NCBI RefSeq assembly: GCF_018614775.1 | Contig: NZ_JAGGOF010000011.1 | Coordinates: 5,072-69,071, forward strand | Direction: 5' to 3' | Length of the DNA: 64,000 bases | From: Pseudomonas fluorescens | GTDB taxonomy: Bacteria; Pseudomonadota; Gammaproteobacteria; Pseudomonadales; Pseudomonadaceae | Shown here: positions 50,043 through 59,990 of the stretch, piece after piece | Position numbering within the stretch: the first letter of the stretch is position 1 | Layout of the letters: each line of letters begins with the position of its first letter | Translations under genes and position numbers: made by a program | The notes under the pieces: model-generated | The model's input: the letters and a program-made list of their open reading frames with translations, nothing else | What the model was told of the DNA's origin: nothing | Database searches by the model: none

Positions 50043-51200
50043 TCAACTGTTGGCACGGGGGCTCCTGGCCGGGGCGGCAATCGAGGGTATACGGTGGAAA
50101 CCGGCCATGGCCGGCAACAAGGTTGCGATCAGCCCCATCAACATCAGCGTGAAGTACAACGCCGGGCTGATGAGCTGTTGTTGCAAGAGCAGGTTGAGGA
50201 ACACGATTTCACTCAAGCCGCGGATGTTCAGCAAGACACTTTCACGCCAGCGACTGGCGCCGGTGAATGATGGCCCGGCCCAACCCAGCCCGAGCCAATT
50301 GCCCAGCAGTTTGCTGGCCATCGGCAACAGCAGTAATGCCGTCAGCTGCACGCCGTCGAGGCTGTTCAGGGCGCTGTGGACGTTGATCTGGACGATGCCG
50401 AACGTGAGGATCAGCGGGATCGCCAGGTAGGTCTGCAAGCCTTGCATCCAGGTGGCGCTGAGCGGCAACACCAACGGCACCTTGAGCGCGGCCATGCACA
50501 GCAGGTAGCCGATGCCGACGATCAGGGCGTTGAGCCGATAGTGCTCGGCCAGCACCAGCAGGGCGAAGAACATGCCGCTGTGCAGCAATGGCTGGCGCAG
50601 GCCAATCAGACGCAACAGCAGCGGCACACAGGCGCCGGCCAGGGGCAGCAACAGGCTGCCCAGGTGCAGGCTGCCCTGGGCCAGGCCGAACAGGCTCCAG
50701 CAGGCCAGGTCGATCAGGATCGCCGTTTGCACCAGGCGTCGGGTGGCGGCGGGCGGGTAGTCGATGTGGCGCAGGTACAGGTACAACACCGGGATGGCGG
50801 TGATTGCAAACAGCAGCCCCACGGCCAGGGAGCTGATCCAGGGCTGGGGCGGCAGCAGCCAGAACGCGGTCGCCAGGCCGCAGGCAAACGGCACGCCGAA
50901 GCTTGGCAGGGCGATCTTCACGCTCTGGCGATCCAGGCGCAGGTCGATCACGTCGCTGAGAATGTGCCCCAGCAACAAGGCGAACGCGAGGCTGTAGAGG
51001 TTTTTCAACCACAGCGGCGAGACCAGTTGCGCCCCGCTGAGCTGCCAGCCTGGCTCGATCCAGACATACATCAGCAGCGGCAGGCCCAACGTTGCCAGCA
51101 GCAATTGGCTGACAATCGGAATCAAGCCGAAGCGCCGGCCGATGAACGTCGCGGCGGCGAACAGCCCCAAGGCCATGAGCCAGAACACCAGGATCGTCAT
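50043..51200 (-). CDS. Multi-spanning membrane protein, CPA2 cation/proton antiporter-like
   Basis: 385 residues, about 10-12 membrane helices, with layout and fragments (LLFAITAIPVLYLYL, WRESVLLNIRGLSEIVFLNLLL) resembling the membrane domain of KefB/NapA-type antiporters, including the NxRGLxEI end motif. No RCK domain. I do not recall it as a standard APE gene. It overlaps the MMPL gene by 4 bases, so it is co-translated with it. Role unknown; it could support export or be a remote exchanger. Confidence 0.65.
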   Translation of the reverse strand: MTILVFWLMALGLFAAATFIGRRFGLIPIVSQLLLATLGLPLLMYVWIEPGWQLSGAQLVSPLWLKNLYSLAFALLLGHILSDVIDLRLDRQSVKIALPSFGVPFACGLATAFWLLPPQPWISSLAVGLLFAITAIPVLYLYLRHIDYPPAATRRLVQTAILIDLACWSLFGLAQGSLHLGSLLLPLAGACVPLLLRLIGLRQPLLHSGMFFALLVLAEHYRLNALIVGIGYLLCMAALKVPLVLPLSATWMQGLQTYLAIPLILTFGIVQINVHSALNSLDGVQLTALLLLPMASKLLGNWLGLGWAGPSFTGASRWRESVLLNIRGLSEIVFLNLLLQQQLISPALYFTLMLMGLIATLLPAMAGFHRIPSIAAPARSPRANS

Positions 51201-53536
51201 CGGGCAGGCTCCGCTACGGCTTGCCCGTGGGCCTGATGTCCGGCCCATGGCGCCAGCAGGAAGCTGAAGGCCAGCCCCAGGCTCACCGCCAGGCCGAAGT
51301 TACTCACCGCCGGGGTGCTGGACAGCGCCAGCAGGCCGAACGACAACCATGTGGTGACCGCGGCCAACAGCGTACCCAACAGGCTCACGGCGGCGCCGCC
51401 GATCTGCTCGCGCATCAGGATCGCGTAATCGACACCGATGGCGGTCACCAGCAACAGGCCGAACAGGCTGAACAATGTCAGCGGCTGCCCGAGCCAGCCG
51501 AGGCTCGCCAGGCTGCACAACGCGGCCAGCAGCGGCAGGGCAACGATACGCAAGGCCGCGCCGACCCCGAACGGCCAGATCAATACCAGCACGATCAGCA
51601 CGCACGAGGCCAGTTTCAACTCGGCGGCGCTGATCTGCGTGGCGGCGAACACTTGGTTGAGGTCTCCCAGGCGATCCACCAACTGCACGCCGGGCAAGTC
51701 CACGGCCTGCACCCGCAGCAGCGCAGCGTCGTTCAAGCCTTGCAGGCTGACCATGGCGGCCACGCCCTGAGCGGTCGGGCCGAGCCAGAGCGTGCGGTAC
51801 GGCTCGGCCAATGGGCCGGTCAGCGCGGTATCGATGTCTTCCGCCGGCAGGGCCTGCAATTGCGCCAGCTCGGCTTGCAGGGCGACGTCCGGTACGCCCA
51901 GGTCCAGCAGCGGCTGCCAGAACGCCGGCAGCCGGGCCAGGGCCTCACGGACTTTCTGCTGTTCAGCCGGCGGGCTGACCAGTTGGTTCAGTGACAGGTA
52001 ACCCTGGAGTTTTTCCAGGCCGATCAATTGGTCCAGCCGTCCGTTGAGAGCGGTCTGGCGCTCAAGTAACTGTGACTGATTGTCGGCGCGGATCAGGAAG
52101 AACTGGCTGGTGGGTTGGAAACCGGTGATGCGAGCGATATCGCGGGCCTCGTCGGTCAAGTGCTGGGGCGTGCCGATCCACTGGCGGATGTCGTTTTTCG
52201 TGGTCAGGTGCCAGAGGCCGCCGGCGCAGAAGGTCAGCAGCAGCACCAGCAGCACCGGCGTGCGCACCCGCGCCAGCAACTTTTCGCGGGCCTTGAGCAG
52301 GTGTTCGCACAGTCGCAGCGGCCACTGGGCCGGGCGCAGGTCGGCGCCCTTGAGCAGCGCTGGCAGCAGGCAGACCGCTGTCAGGTAGGCACCCAGCAGC
52401 CCGGCGGCGGAAAATATCGCGATCTGGGTCAGGGCCGGGAACGGTGTCCAGGCCAGGGCCAGGTAGCCGATGCAGCTGGTCGCCAGGCTCAGGCTCAACC
52501 CCGGCAAGGTCAGGCGCAACGCTGGCCAGCTGCGCCAGGGCTTGAGGCTCCAGCTCTTGGAGAGGTAGTGCAACGGGTAATCCACCGCCACCCCGATCAG
52601 GCTGGAGCCCAATACCAGGGTCATGACGTGCATGTGCCCGAACAGCGCCACGCACACCACCGCGCCAAACAGCATGCCCACCAGTACCGGCACGAACGCC
52701 AGCCACACCCGCAGGCGCCGGAAGGCCAGCAACAGCAGCAACAGAATGCCCACCGTCGCGCCACCGCCGACCCAGGTGATTTCCCGCGAGGCTTGCTGCT
52801 GGCCGCTGGCGGCGTACAGCAGGCCGCTGGCCGCCAGCAGTTGCCCTTGGGCCTGGCTGGCCTGGTCACGGCTGTGTTGCAGCAGGTCGGCCACGCGCAG
52901 CGGCAGGTTCATGTCGAAGGCGTTGCCCAGGGTGCGAGCCCGGAGCATCACCCAGCTTTTGCCATCGGCATCGGCGATTAACGCGCCGCTGCCCACGTCC
53001 AGTTGTATCGCGCCGCGCTGGGGCTGGCTGTTCTGAATGCGTCCGGTCAGGCCCAGCCAATCGTCCTGGCTGGGCACCAGGCTGAAGCCGCTGAACGGGT
53101 CGAACAGCGCCTGCACCCGTTGCTGGATGAAGGCTTGGGGTTGCTCGATCAGTTGCTGCCGGTCCGCCGCCGAAAGCATCGCCAGCCGCCCGTTGAGCAG
53201 CTGGGTGCGCAGTGCCGGCAAGTCGGCCTGCAATGTCCATTGGACCTTGTCGAACAGCCCGCTGGCCTGCCATTGCTCACCCAGGGTTTGCGCCAGGGCG
53301 ATGGCGTGCTGGCGGTCGGCGTGGCCGACCAGCACCAGCACCTCGCGATTCAGCGGTTCCTGCATGCGTTGCTCGGCGACGAGCTCCAGAGCATCGGGCG
53401 ACGTGCCCGGCACCAGTTCCATCAGATTGGCCGACAGTGGCGCGCCATGGCGCCATTGCCAGCCGGCAAGCGCCAGCACCGCCAGCAGCAGGATCAGGAA
53501 CAGCCTTGGAAGCCTGCGTTCACTCGGCAAAATCAT
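51197..53536 (-). CDS. MMPL/RND-family exporter of the APE operon
   Basis: 779 residues. Twelve predicted helices in the RND arrangement (1+5 repeated), with periplasmic loops at about 35-240 and 425-610, and sterol-sensing-like segments (VLGSSLIGVAVDYPLHYL; LLLVTAIGVDYAILM, each with the key Asp). Expected to lift the polyene lipid out of the inner membrane. Overlaps the LolA-like gene by 17 bases. Confidence 0.87.
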   Translation of the reverse strand: MILPSERRLPRLFLILLLAVLALAGWQWRHGAPLSANLMELVPGTSPDALELVAEQRMQEPLNREVLVLVGHADRQHAIALAQTLGEQWQASGLFDKVQWTLQADLPALRTQLLNGRLAMLSAADRQQLIEQPQAFIQQRVQALFDPFSGFSLVPSQDDWLGLTGRIQNSQPQRGAIQLDVGSGALIADADGKSWVMLRARTLGNAFDMNLPLRVADLLQHSRDQASQAQGQLLAASGLLYAASGQQQASREITWVGGGATVGILLLLLLAFRRLRVWLAFVPVLVGMLFGAVVCVALFGHMHVMTLVLGSSLIGVAVDYPLHYLSKSWSLKPWRSWPALRLTLPGLSLSLATSCIGYLALAWTPFPALTQIAIFSAAGLLGAYLTAVCLLPALLKGADLRPAQWPLRLCEHLLKAREKLLARVRTPVLLVLLLTFCAGGLWHLTTKNDIRQWIGTPQHLTDEARDIARITGFQPTSQFFLIRADNQSQLLERQTALNGRLDQLIGLEKLQGYLSLNQLVSPPAEQQKVREALARLPAFWQPLLDLGVPDVALQAELAQLQALPAEDIDTALTGPLAEPYRTLWLGPTAQGVAAMVSLQGLNDAALLRVQAVDLPGVQLVDRLGDLNQVFAATQISAAELKLASCVLIVLVLIWPFGVGAALRIVALPLLAALCSLASLGWLGQPLTLFSLFGLLLVTAIGVDYAILMREQIGGAAVSLLGTLLAAVTTWLSFGLLALSSTPAVSNFGLAVSLGLAFSFLLAPWAGHQAHGQAVAEPAR

Positions 53537-54113
53537 GTTGCTCCGCTTCGCTCAAAGGTTGCGCGCGGGTAGCGTCCTGCATGCGCAGCACCGTGCTGTC
53601 GCCCTGGGTTTCCAACAGTTCGATGCGTTGCACCAGGTCGCCGCCGTCGATGTTGATCTGGTTGAACACCTGTTTGAGCAGCACCGAGCGCGGGGTCAAG
53701 GTGAGCTTCCATTGCTGCGGTTCGCCCGACAGGCTCAACTCGAAATCCCGTAGCAAACCGCTGCTGTCACCCTGCAATACCGCCAGGAACAAGCGATTCT
53801 GTTCGGCGCCGGCACTCTTGTTCGGCAGCATTTGCCAGGTGTTGCCGTCCCGCCGGGCGATGCCTTGGGCGGTGATGCGATAGTCCTGCTTCAGCGGGGA
53901 TTGCAAAAGCCACAGCAGCCCTTGGTCTTTCGCCAGGACGAAACGACCCTGGCTGACCAGCGGCTGGGGCAGGGCGCGCAGGTGTTTTTCCTGGATGAAC
54001 TGACCGTGGATCACCTCCGGGCGGGCCAGTTGTTCGCTCAACTGCTGCAAATCGAAGGCTTGGGCCAACGGGGCCAGACAGCACAGCAACAGCCAGGTAC
54101 ATAAGCGCTTCAT
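53520..54113 (-). CDS. LolA-like outer-membrane lipoprotein carrier of the APE operon
   Basis: 197 residues with a signal peptide (MKRLCTWLLLCCLAPLAQA) and the LolA half-barrel pattern HGQFIQEKHLRALPQPLVSQGRF. Probably shuttles the polyene product across the periplasm. Overlaps thioesterase and MMPL genes. Confidence 0.85.
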   Translation of the reverse strand: MKRLCTWLLLCCLAPLAQAFDLQQLSEQLARPEVIHGQFIQEKHLRALPQPLVSQGRFVLAKDQGLLWLLQSPLKQDYRITAQGIARRDGNTWQMLPNKSAGAEQNRLFLAVLQGDSSGLLRDFELSLSGEPQQWKLTLTPRSVLLKQVFNQINIDGGDLVQRIELLETQGDSTVLRMQDATRAQPLSEAEQHDFAE

Positions 54114-54535
54114 GGCAGCCTCCTTTCGACGGCATCGACGAAGACCCGCGGCGAGGCCAGCAGCATTTCGCGACTGGCGATGTCCACCGCCACTTGCACC
54201 GAGCTGGCCCGGGTCAGGCGTTCACCGGTGTTCGCGTCACTGATCAGGTAGTTGATCTTCAAGCGGTTTTCCCACTCCACCAGGCTGGCACGCACGGTCA
54301 GGGTCTGGCCGAACACGGCGCTGCGCACGTAGCGCAGTTGCAGGTCGATCACTGGCCAGGCATGGCCGGACTCGAGCATGTCGTTGTAGTTGTGGCCGAG
54401 CTGATCGAGCAAGGCGCAGCGGGCCACTTCCAGGTATTTGACGTAATGGCCGTGCCAGACCACGTTCATCGAGTCGACGTCGAAAAATGGCACCACGATC
54501 TGCGTCTCTGCGTGCAACACGCCCTGACTACGCAT
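54110..54535 (-). CDS. Acyl-CoA/ACP thioesterase (4HBT hotdog) of the APE operon
   Basis: 141 residues. Hotdog fold with the catalytic Asp region FFDVDSMNVVWHGHYVKYLE, typical of 4-hydroxybenzoyl-CoA-type thioesterases. Releases or edits chains in the pathway. The ATG at 54535 lies 8 bases inside the ammonia-lyase gene. Confidence 0.88.
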   Translation of the reverse strand: MRSQGVLHAETQIVVPFFDVDSMNVVWHGHYVKYLEVARCALLDQLGHNYNDMLESGHAWPVIDLQLRYVRSAVFGQTLTVRASLVEWENRLKINYLISDANTGERLTRASSVQVAVDIASREMLLASPRVFVDAVERRLP

Positions 54536-56072
54536 GCAGCCTCCAGTGTTGCTCGGCGATGCGTTGCAGGCACAGGCGCAATTCGGCTTCGAGGGCGCGG
54601 TCTTCGATGACCGGCGGGAAGTCCTTGGCCAGTTGCGCGTGCATGGTCGCCAGGGCCGGCGGCAGCGGTCGCGCGTCTTCGGCACGGCTGCGCAACCACA
54701 CGCCCTGGTTGGCTGCCAGCAGCGTCGCGGCGGCCACTTGTTCGGTCAGTTCCAGTACACGGATCGCGTCCCGGGCGGCGATGGTGCCCATGCTCACCTT
54801 GTCCTGGTTGTGGCACTCGGTGGAGCGCGAGAACACGCTGGCCGGCATGGTGTTCTTCAAGGCTTCGGCCGTCCAGGCGCTGGTGCCGATCTGCACGGCC
54901 TTGAAGCCATGGTTGAGCATCGCCCGCTCGGCGCTGGCGCCGGACAGGTTGCTCGGCAGGCCGTGGTTGTAGCGCTCGTCCACCAACAGCGCGAGTTGCC
55001 GGTCGAGCAAGTCGGCGACGTTGGCCACCAGGTTCTTCAGGCTGTCCATGGCGAAGGCGATGTGCCCGCCGTAGAAATGCCCGCCGTGCAACACCCGCTC
55101 GGCCTCGGCGTCGATGATCGGGTTGTCGTTGGCGCTGTTGAGCTCGGTTTCGATGAAGGCGCGCAGCCAGTTCAGGCTGTCGGCCAGCACGCCGAGCACA
55201 TGGGGGGCGCAGCGCAGGGAGTAGCGGTCTTGCAGGCGATGCAGCGGCGCGGTCGGCGCGTCGATCGCCAGGTCCTTGCGCAGCCACGCGGCCACCTGCA
55301 TCTGCCCCGGGTGTGGCTTGGCGGCGAACAGGCGCTCGTCGAAGTGCTCGGGATTGCCTTGCAGGGCGACGACGTTCAGCGCGGTGATGCGGGTTGCCAA
55401 TTGCAGCAGGTAGTCGGCCCGGGCGAACGCCAGGCAGGCCAGGCCGGTCATCACCGCGGTGCCGTTCATCAGCGCCAGGGCTTCCTTGGGCCGCAGCACC
55501 AGTGGGGTCCAGCCCAGCTCGCGGTGCACATCGGCGGCCAGCCGACGTTCGCCATGGAACATCACCTCCCGTTCCCCGGAGAGCGTCGCGGCCACATAGG
55601 ACAGCGGCGTCAGGTCGCCGCTGGCGCCCACCGAACCCTCTTCCGGAATCAACGGCAGAATGTCGTGTTCGAGAAAGGCCTGGAGACGTTCGAGCAGTTC
55701 GACCCGCACCCCGGACACGCCGTGGCACAGCGACTGCAAACGCGCGGCCAGCACCGCGCGGGTGGCCTGGGCGTCCAGCAGCTTGCCCAGGCCGCAGCCG
55801 TGGAATGTATACAGGTGACGCGGCAGGGCCTCGACGTGGTGCAGCGGCACGGCCACCACGCAGGAATCGCCGTAGCCGGTGGTCACGCCGTAGATCACGC
55901 CTTCCTTGTCCAGCAAGGAGTCGAGGAACTGCGCGCCCTTGGCGATGCGCTGGCGGAACGCCGGGTCATCCTGCAACTGCGTCGGCGTCTGACGGTTGGC
56001 CAGGGCCAGCACATGCTCGATGCGCAAGGGACGTTCGCCAAAGATTACCGGCTCAAGAGTGGGCATCGTCAT
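54528..56072 (-). CDS. Aromatic amino acid ammonia-lyase (HAL/PAL/TAL family) of the APE operon
   Basis: 514 residues. Intact MIO-forming Ala150-Ser151-Gly152 in GSVGASGDLTPLSY and catalytic Tyr61 in YGVTTGYG. The residue pair that sets substrate choice, aligned by eye to P. putida HutH (Ser-His), is Phe90-His91; tyrosine lyases usually have His-Leu and phenylalanine lyases Phe-Leu. It probably makes a cinnamate- or coumarate-type starter for the polyene; which one is open. Overlaps the acyltransferase by 20 bases. Confidence 0.88.
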   Translation of the reverse strand: MTMPTLEPVIFGERPLRIEHVLALANRQTPTQLQDDPAFRQRIAKGAQFLDSLLDKEGVIYGVTTGYGDSCVVAVPLHHVEALPRHLYTFHGCGLGKLLDAQATRAVLAARLQSLCHGVSGVRVELLERLQAFLEHDILPLIPEEGSVGASGDLTPLSYVAATLSGEREVMFHGERRLAADVHRELGWTPLVLRPKEALALMNGTAVMTGLACLAFARADYLLQLATRITALNVVALQGNPEHFDERLFAAKPHPGQMQVAAWLRKDLAIDAPTAPLHRLQDRYSLRCAPHVLGVLADSLNWLRAFIETELNSANDNPIIDAEAERVLHGGHFYGGHIAFAMDSLKNLVANVADLLDRQLALLVDERYNHGLPSNLSGASAERAMLNHGFKAVQIGTSAWTAEALKNTMPASVFSRSTECHNQDKVSMGTIAARDAIRVLELTEQVAAATLLAANQGVWLRSRAEDARPLPPALATMHAQLAKDFPPVIEDRALEAELRLCLQRIAEQHWRLHA

Positions 56073-56997
56073 CGGTCTTCCAGAAAGGGTAAAAGTTGAA
56101 CCACTGTTGCGGGCCCTGGAGGCAGAACTGCGCCAGGCGCTCGGCGTAGCGGCCGGCCCAGTGGGCGATCACTTGCTCGCGTTCGGTGCGCTTCCACACC
56201 ACGGCGTCGGCGAAGGGCTCGAGGGTGACGCGATAGCGCCCCTCGTGCTTGAGGCACATCAGCAGGTTGACCGGGCATTTCAGCAGGCCGGCCAACAGCC
56301 ACGGGCCCTGGGGGAAGGCGGCCGGGTGGCCCATGAAATCCACGGTTACGCTGCGGCCGCCGTGCAGCGGTACGCGGTCGCCGGCAATCGCCAGCCACTC
56401 ACCGCGTTCCAGGCGCTCGCTCAGTTGCAGCATCACGGCCGGGTCCAGCTCGCTGACTTGGATCAGGCGCAAGTGCGTGGCGCCGGCTTCGCCGAGAAGG
56501 CGATTGAATTGTTCGGCGTGCTTGGTGTGCACCAGCACGTTCATGGTGACTTTCTCGCCCAGCTCGGCCAGGGCCCGGCACATTTCCAGGTTGCCCAGGT
56601 GGGCGCCCACCAGCATCTGCCCACGGCTGTCGCGCAGATGATTACGCAGCCGCGCGGTGTCGACGATCTCGATCTGTTCGATGCTCAGCTTGCCGTTCCA
56701 GACGTCGAGCTTGTCGAGCAGCGAGTCGGCAAACGCCATGAACTGCCCGAACACCCGCCGATGGGTAGGAAGCAGCTCGGGGCGGGCGCTCCACTCGGCC
56801 AGGCGCTGCTGGTATTGCCACGCGGCCTGGCGGGCGCTGCGACCGAACACGAAGAAGTACAGGACGATGCCGTACAGCACCGGGCTCAGCAGGCGCCGGC
56901 CCAGGACCTTGGCGGCGAAGGCCGTGAGTTTCATCAGCCAGAAACTGCCGCGCTCCTGGCGGTCGGCCCAGTGCTGCTTGTCTGCCTGAAGGCTCAT
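56053..56997 (-). CDS. LpxL/HtrB-like acyltransferase of the APE operon
   Basis: 314 residues. One N-terminal membrane helix and the HX4E catalytic motif (GAHLGNLEM), with GDRVPLHGG and FPQGPWLLAGLL further on. Family members acylate lipid A; here it probably attaches an acyl or aryl polyene chain to a lipid carrier. The ATG at 56997 overlaps the glycosyltransferase stop by 4 bases. Confidence 0.85.
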   Translation of the reverse strand: MSLQADKQHWADRQERGSFWLMKLTAFAAKVLGRRLLSPVLYGIVLYFFVFGRSARQAAWQYQQRLAEWSARPELLPTHRRVFGQFMAFADSLLDKLDVWNGKLSIEQIEIVDTARLRNHLRDSRGQMLVGAHLGNLEMCRALAELGEKVTMNVLVHTKHAEQFNRLLGEAGATHLRLIQVSELDPAVMLQLSERLERGEWLAIAGDRVPLHGGRSVTVDFMGHPAAFPQGPWLLAGLLKCPVNLLMCLKHEGRYRVTLEPFADAVVWKRTEREQVIAHWAGRYAERLAQFCLQGPQQWFNFYPFWKTDDDAHS

Positions 56998-57728
56998 GCC
57001 CGCCACCGTCGCCAGAGAATCAAAGGGAAACGCACCAGCATGCCGAAGAACAGCCGGGTGTGCATGCTGGAAATCAGCACGTTGTCGTGGAACAGGCGAA
57101 AGTGCGACACGCCGTCCTGGGGGTAATGCACGCGGGTGTGCAGCCAGCGCATCGGTTGATTGCGCCAGGCCAGGCGCACCAGGATGTCCGAATCGAAATC
57201 CATGCGCTTGCCGATATTCGCCGAACCGATCAGCGCCAGGGTCGGCGGCAAGGGGTAGACCCGGAAGCCGCACATGGAATCGCGGATCTGCAGGGACAGG
57301 CTGTTGATCCAGACCATCACGTGGGTCAGGTAGCGCGCGTAGAGGCGACCTTTCGGCACGCTGGCGTCGTAGTGCGGATAGCCGCAGATCACCGCGTCGG
57401 GGTGAGCGCGGGATTGTTCGATGAAGGCTTTCACGTCACCGAGGTCGTGCTGCCCGTCGGCATCCACCTGCAAGGCGTGGCTGAAGCCCAGGCGCGACGC
57501 CTCCCGCAGGCCGGTCATCACCGCGCCGCCCTTGCCCTGGTTGACGGCCAGCCGGACCAGGTGCACCCGTTCATTCTCGGCCAGCTGTTCCAGCACCGCC
57601 GCGCAGGCCGGGCTGCTGGCGTCGTCCACCAGGACGCACGGCAGGTCATTGGCGAGCAATGCCCGGACCACCGCCGAGATGGCGGTTTCGTGGTTGTAGA
57701 CCGGGATGACAGCGCAGGGGTTATGCAT
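56994..57728 (-). CDS. Family 2 glycosyltransferase of the APE operon
   Basis: 244 residues, GT-A fold: AVIPVYNHETAI, VLVDDASSP, and QVDADGQHDLGD with the DxD. Resembles dolichyl-phosphate-mannose synthase-type enzymes without a membrane tail. Could glycosylate the lipid anchor. ATG 57728 has AGGA eight bases upstream; a longer start at 57776 would overlap the ligase stop. Confidence 0.85.
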   Translation of the reverse strand: MHNPCAVIPVYNHETAISAVVRALLANDLPCVLVDDASSPACAAVLEQLAENERVHLVRLAVNQGKGGAVMTGLREASRLGFSHALQVDADGQHDLGDVKAFIEQSRAHPDAVICGYPHYDASVPKGRLYARYLTHVMVWINSLSLQIRDSMCGFRVYPLPPTLALIGSANIGKRMDFDSDILVRLAWRNQPMRWLHTRVHYPQDGVSHFRLFHDNVLISSMHTRLFFGMLVRFPLILWRRWRA

Positions 57729-57768
57729 GCTGTGTGTCCTGCGCAAATCCCTTGTGGCGATACTTGGG

Positions 57769-59448
57769 TTAGTCATCAGCCATCCCCAACACAATCCGCC
57801 CACTGGAACACGCCGCCGTATCGTTGCGGTAGGCGAAGTACAGTTTGCCGCGCTCGCGATCGAAGCGCAGGTGCAGTTGGAGTTCATCGCCGGGGCGTAC
57901 CAGTTGCTGGAACTTCAGCACTTCCATGCCGACGAACCGGGGCGGCAGGTCCAGCAGTTGACGACCGAGGCTCATGGCCCAGTCGACCTGCACCACCCCC
58001 GGCAGGACCGGCGCGCTGGGGAAGTGGCCGCTGAAATAGGCCAGGTCTGGCGGCACGACCAGTTGCAGGCTCCACTCGCCGTCGGTTTCGAGCTGCGCCA
58101 GGAGTTCCGGGGCTTTTGGCCGCGGCGCTATCAGCAGCGCTTCAACCTCGGCCTGGGGCAGCTTGCCCTGGGCGTTGAGCGGCAACTGCCGCAGCCAGCG
58201 CCAGCGCCGTGGCAGGGCCAGGGTTTCGCAATGCTCGCCCAAGTGGCGGCGCAGGCCCTCGGTCACGGCGCGTCGGCCCTGGTTGCGCAGGGCGAGCAGG
58301 CCGGGTTCGCTCAACACCAGCAGCGCGCCGAGCGAGGCACGATTTTCCTGCACTACCCCCAGCCGCGCTTCGCTGACCCAGTCATGGGCCATCAGCGCCT
58401 GTTCGAGCATCGGCAGGGAAATGCGTTTTTCTTCGAGCTTGACGATCCGGTCCAGCCGCCCAAGCAGCTCGAAGCGCCCGTCCTCGTCAATCCGCGCCGC
58501 GTCGGCCGTGTGCTCCACGTGCCCAGCCGGCAAATAGGGCGAGGTGATCAGCAAAGCGCCGTCACTGTCCTGGCTCAGTTCGACGTCAGCGAAGGGTTGC
58601 CACAAGCCGCCGCCCTGGCGCCAGGCGATGCCGCCGGTTTCCGAGCTGCCGAATATCTCCGTTGGCCATTGCCCCAGGCGCTGCTGCAAGCTTTGCGCGG
58701 CCTCGGCCGGGAGCGCGCCGCCGGAAGAAAACACCCGGCGTACGCTGCTCAGGGCCGTCCAGTCGAGGTTGTCGCCCATGCGCTTGAGCAACGCCGGGCT
58801 GGCGACCCAGGCGAACGCCGAGTGCTCGCGGCTGGCGCGTTGCAGGTCTTCCGGGAACGCCAGTTGCCGACGCACGAACGTACGCCCGGCGCACAGCGGC
58901 CACAGCACGCGGAACAGCAGGCCATAGATATGCTGGGCGGCAACGCTGCCGATCACGCAGGCCGGGCCAAGGTCGGCGCCCCACAATTGCTCCAGGGCCC
59001 GGACCTCGTTGCTCAACTGTCGCAGGGTTTTCTCGATGCGCTTGGGCTCGCCGCTGGAGCCGGAGGTGCACAGGCTCAGCCAGCAGCGGTCGAGGTCCAG
59101 TTCGGCGGCGTCCATCTGGGCCTGTTGCACGTCGCGGGGATGAGGGTCGCCGGGCTGGTCGGTCAGCCACAGGTCCACCTCTGCCGCCCAGCGCTGGCGT
59201 GTCTGCGCTTGCAGGTCGGCGGGCAGCAGCACGCGCACGCCGGCGCGCCAGGCGCCGAGCAGGGCAATGGCGAGGTCAGCGGCGTCTTCCAGGTGCACGG
59301 CCACGTGCCGCACGCCCCGGGCCTGCAGGCCGGCGGCCAGGCGCAGCGCGGCATCTTGCAGTTGCGCGTGGTTCAGCGCCGGATCGAGCGCAACGGCACG
59401 CTCCGGCTGAGCCTCGAGCAGCATCTGCTCAAGTGTTATCCAATTCAT
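57769..59448 (-). CDS. AMP-dependent ligase fused to a hotdog dehydratase domain (ApeH-ApeI type)
   Basis: 559 residues. Residues about 1-440 are an acyl-AMP ligase with the P-loop [10 protein letters not shown] and the C-terminal QGKLPQ lysine. Residues about 450-559 are a FabA/ApeI-type hotdog with [19 protein letters not shown]. The ligase would activate the aryl starter for loading on an ACP; the hotdog would dehydrate. In other APE clusters I recall these as separate genes. Starts in the stop of the upstream gene (ATGA). Confidence 0.85.
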   Translation of the reverse strand: MNWITLEQMLLEAQPERAVALDPALNHAQLQDAALRLAAGLQARGVRHVAVHLEDAADLAIALLGAWRAGVRVLLPADLQAQTRQRWAAEVDLWLTDQPGDPHPRDVQQAQMDAAELDLDRCWLSLCTSGSSGEPKRIEKTLRQLSNEVRALEQLWGADLGPACVIGSVAAQHIYGLLFRVLWPLCAGRTFVRRQLAFPEDLQRASREHSAFAWVASPALLKRMGDNLDWTALSSVRRVFSSGGALPAEAAQSLQQRLGQWPTEIFGSSETGGIAWRQGGGLWQPFADVELSQDSDGALLITSPYLPAGHVEHTADAARIDEDGRFELLGRLDRIVKLEEKRISLPMLEQALMAHDWVSEARLGVVQENRASLGALLVLSEPGLLALRNQGRRAVTEGLRRHLGEHCETLALPRRWRWLRQLPLNAQGKLPQAEVEALLIAPRPKAPELLAQLETDGEWSLQLVVPPDLAYFSGHFPSAPVLPGVVQVDWAMSLGRQLLDLPPRFVGMEVLKFQQLVRPGDELQLHLRFDRERGKLYFAYRNDTAACSSGRIVLGMADD

Positions 59449-59990
59449 GGGCGGCCTCTTACCCGTTGTCGTATGAGCCATTCAATGGCAAACAGCAGCC
59501 CCATCAATCCGTAGGAAATCAGGCCGGTGTACAACATCCACCAGCTCAACGGCGCCCAGAGGGTCAGGGCGGCGGCGAGCAAACCGTTACACAGGAAAAA
59601 CCAGCACCAGGCCCAGGTGACCTGGCGCGTATACACCACTGCCCTGGCCGGCAACTGCGGCTCGCTCAGGCGGGCCAGGCGCTCGATCACCGGTGGGCCG
59701 TATTTCAGGCTCAGGGCGAACAGCCCGAGCATGAACGCGCTGATCAGCACCGGATACCAGCGCAGCAGGGCCGGGCTGTCGAACAGTGCGAGCAACACAC
59801 AAAATACAATCGCCGTGGCCGCCATCCAGCGGCTTGCGGGGTCACCTTTGCCAAGCATCGCCCGGGCCAGCCACAGGCTCCCCAGCAGCAGCCCGAACTG
59901 CCACGGGGCGAAGTGCTCCATGCCGAAATACACCGCAAAAGGGTACAGCAGGCCCGCCAGCAGCAGGCCGAGGCCAATCAGCCGGGTCAT
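59445..59990 (-). CDS. COG4648-like membrane protein of the APE operon
   Basis: 181 residues with about five membrane helices and the block VVYTRQVTWAWCWFFLCNGLLA. It is a regular APE-cluster member of unknown role. Overlaps the ACP gene and the ligase gene by 4 bases each. Confidence 0.75.
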   Translation of the reverse strand: MTRLIGLGLLLAGLLYPFAVYFGMEHFAPWQFGLLLGSLWLARAMLGKGDPASRWMAATAIVFCVLLALFDSPALLRWYPVLISAFMLGLFALSLKYGPPVIERLARLSEPQLPARAVVYTRQVTWAWCWFFLCNGLLAAALTLWAPLSWWMLYTGLISYGLMGLLFAIEWLIRQRVRGRP

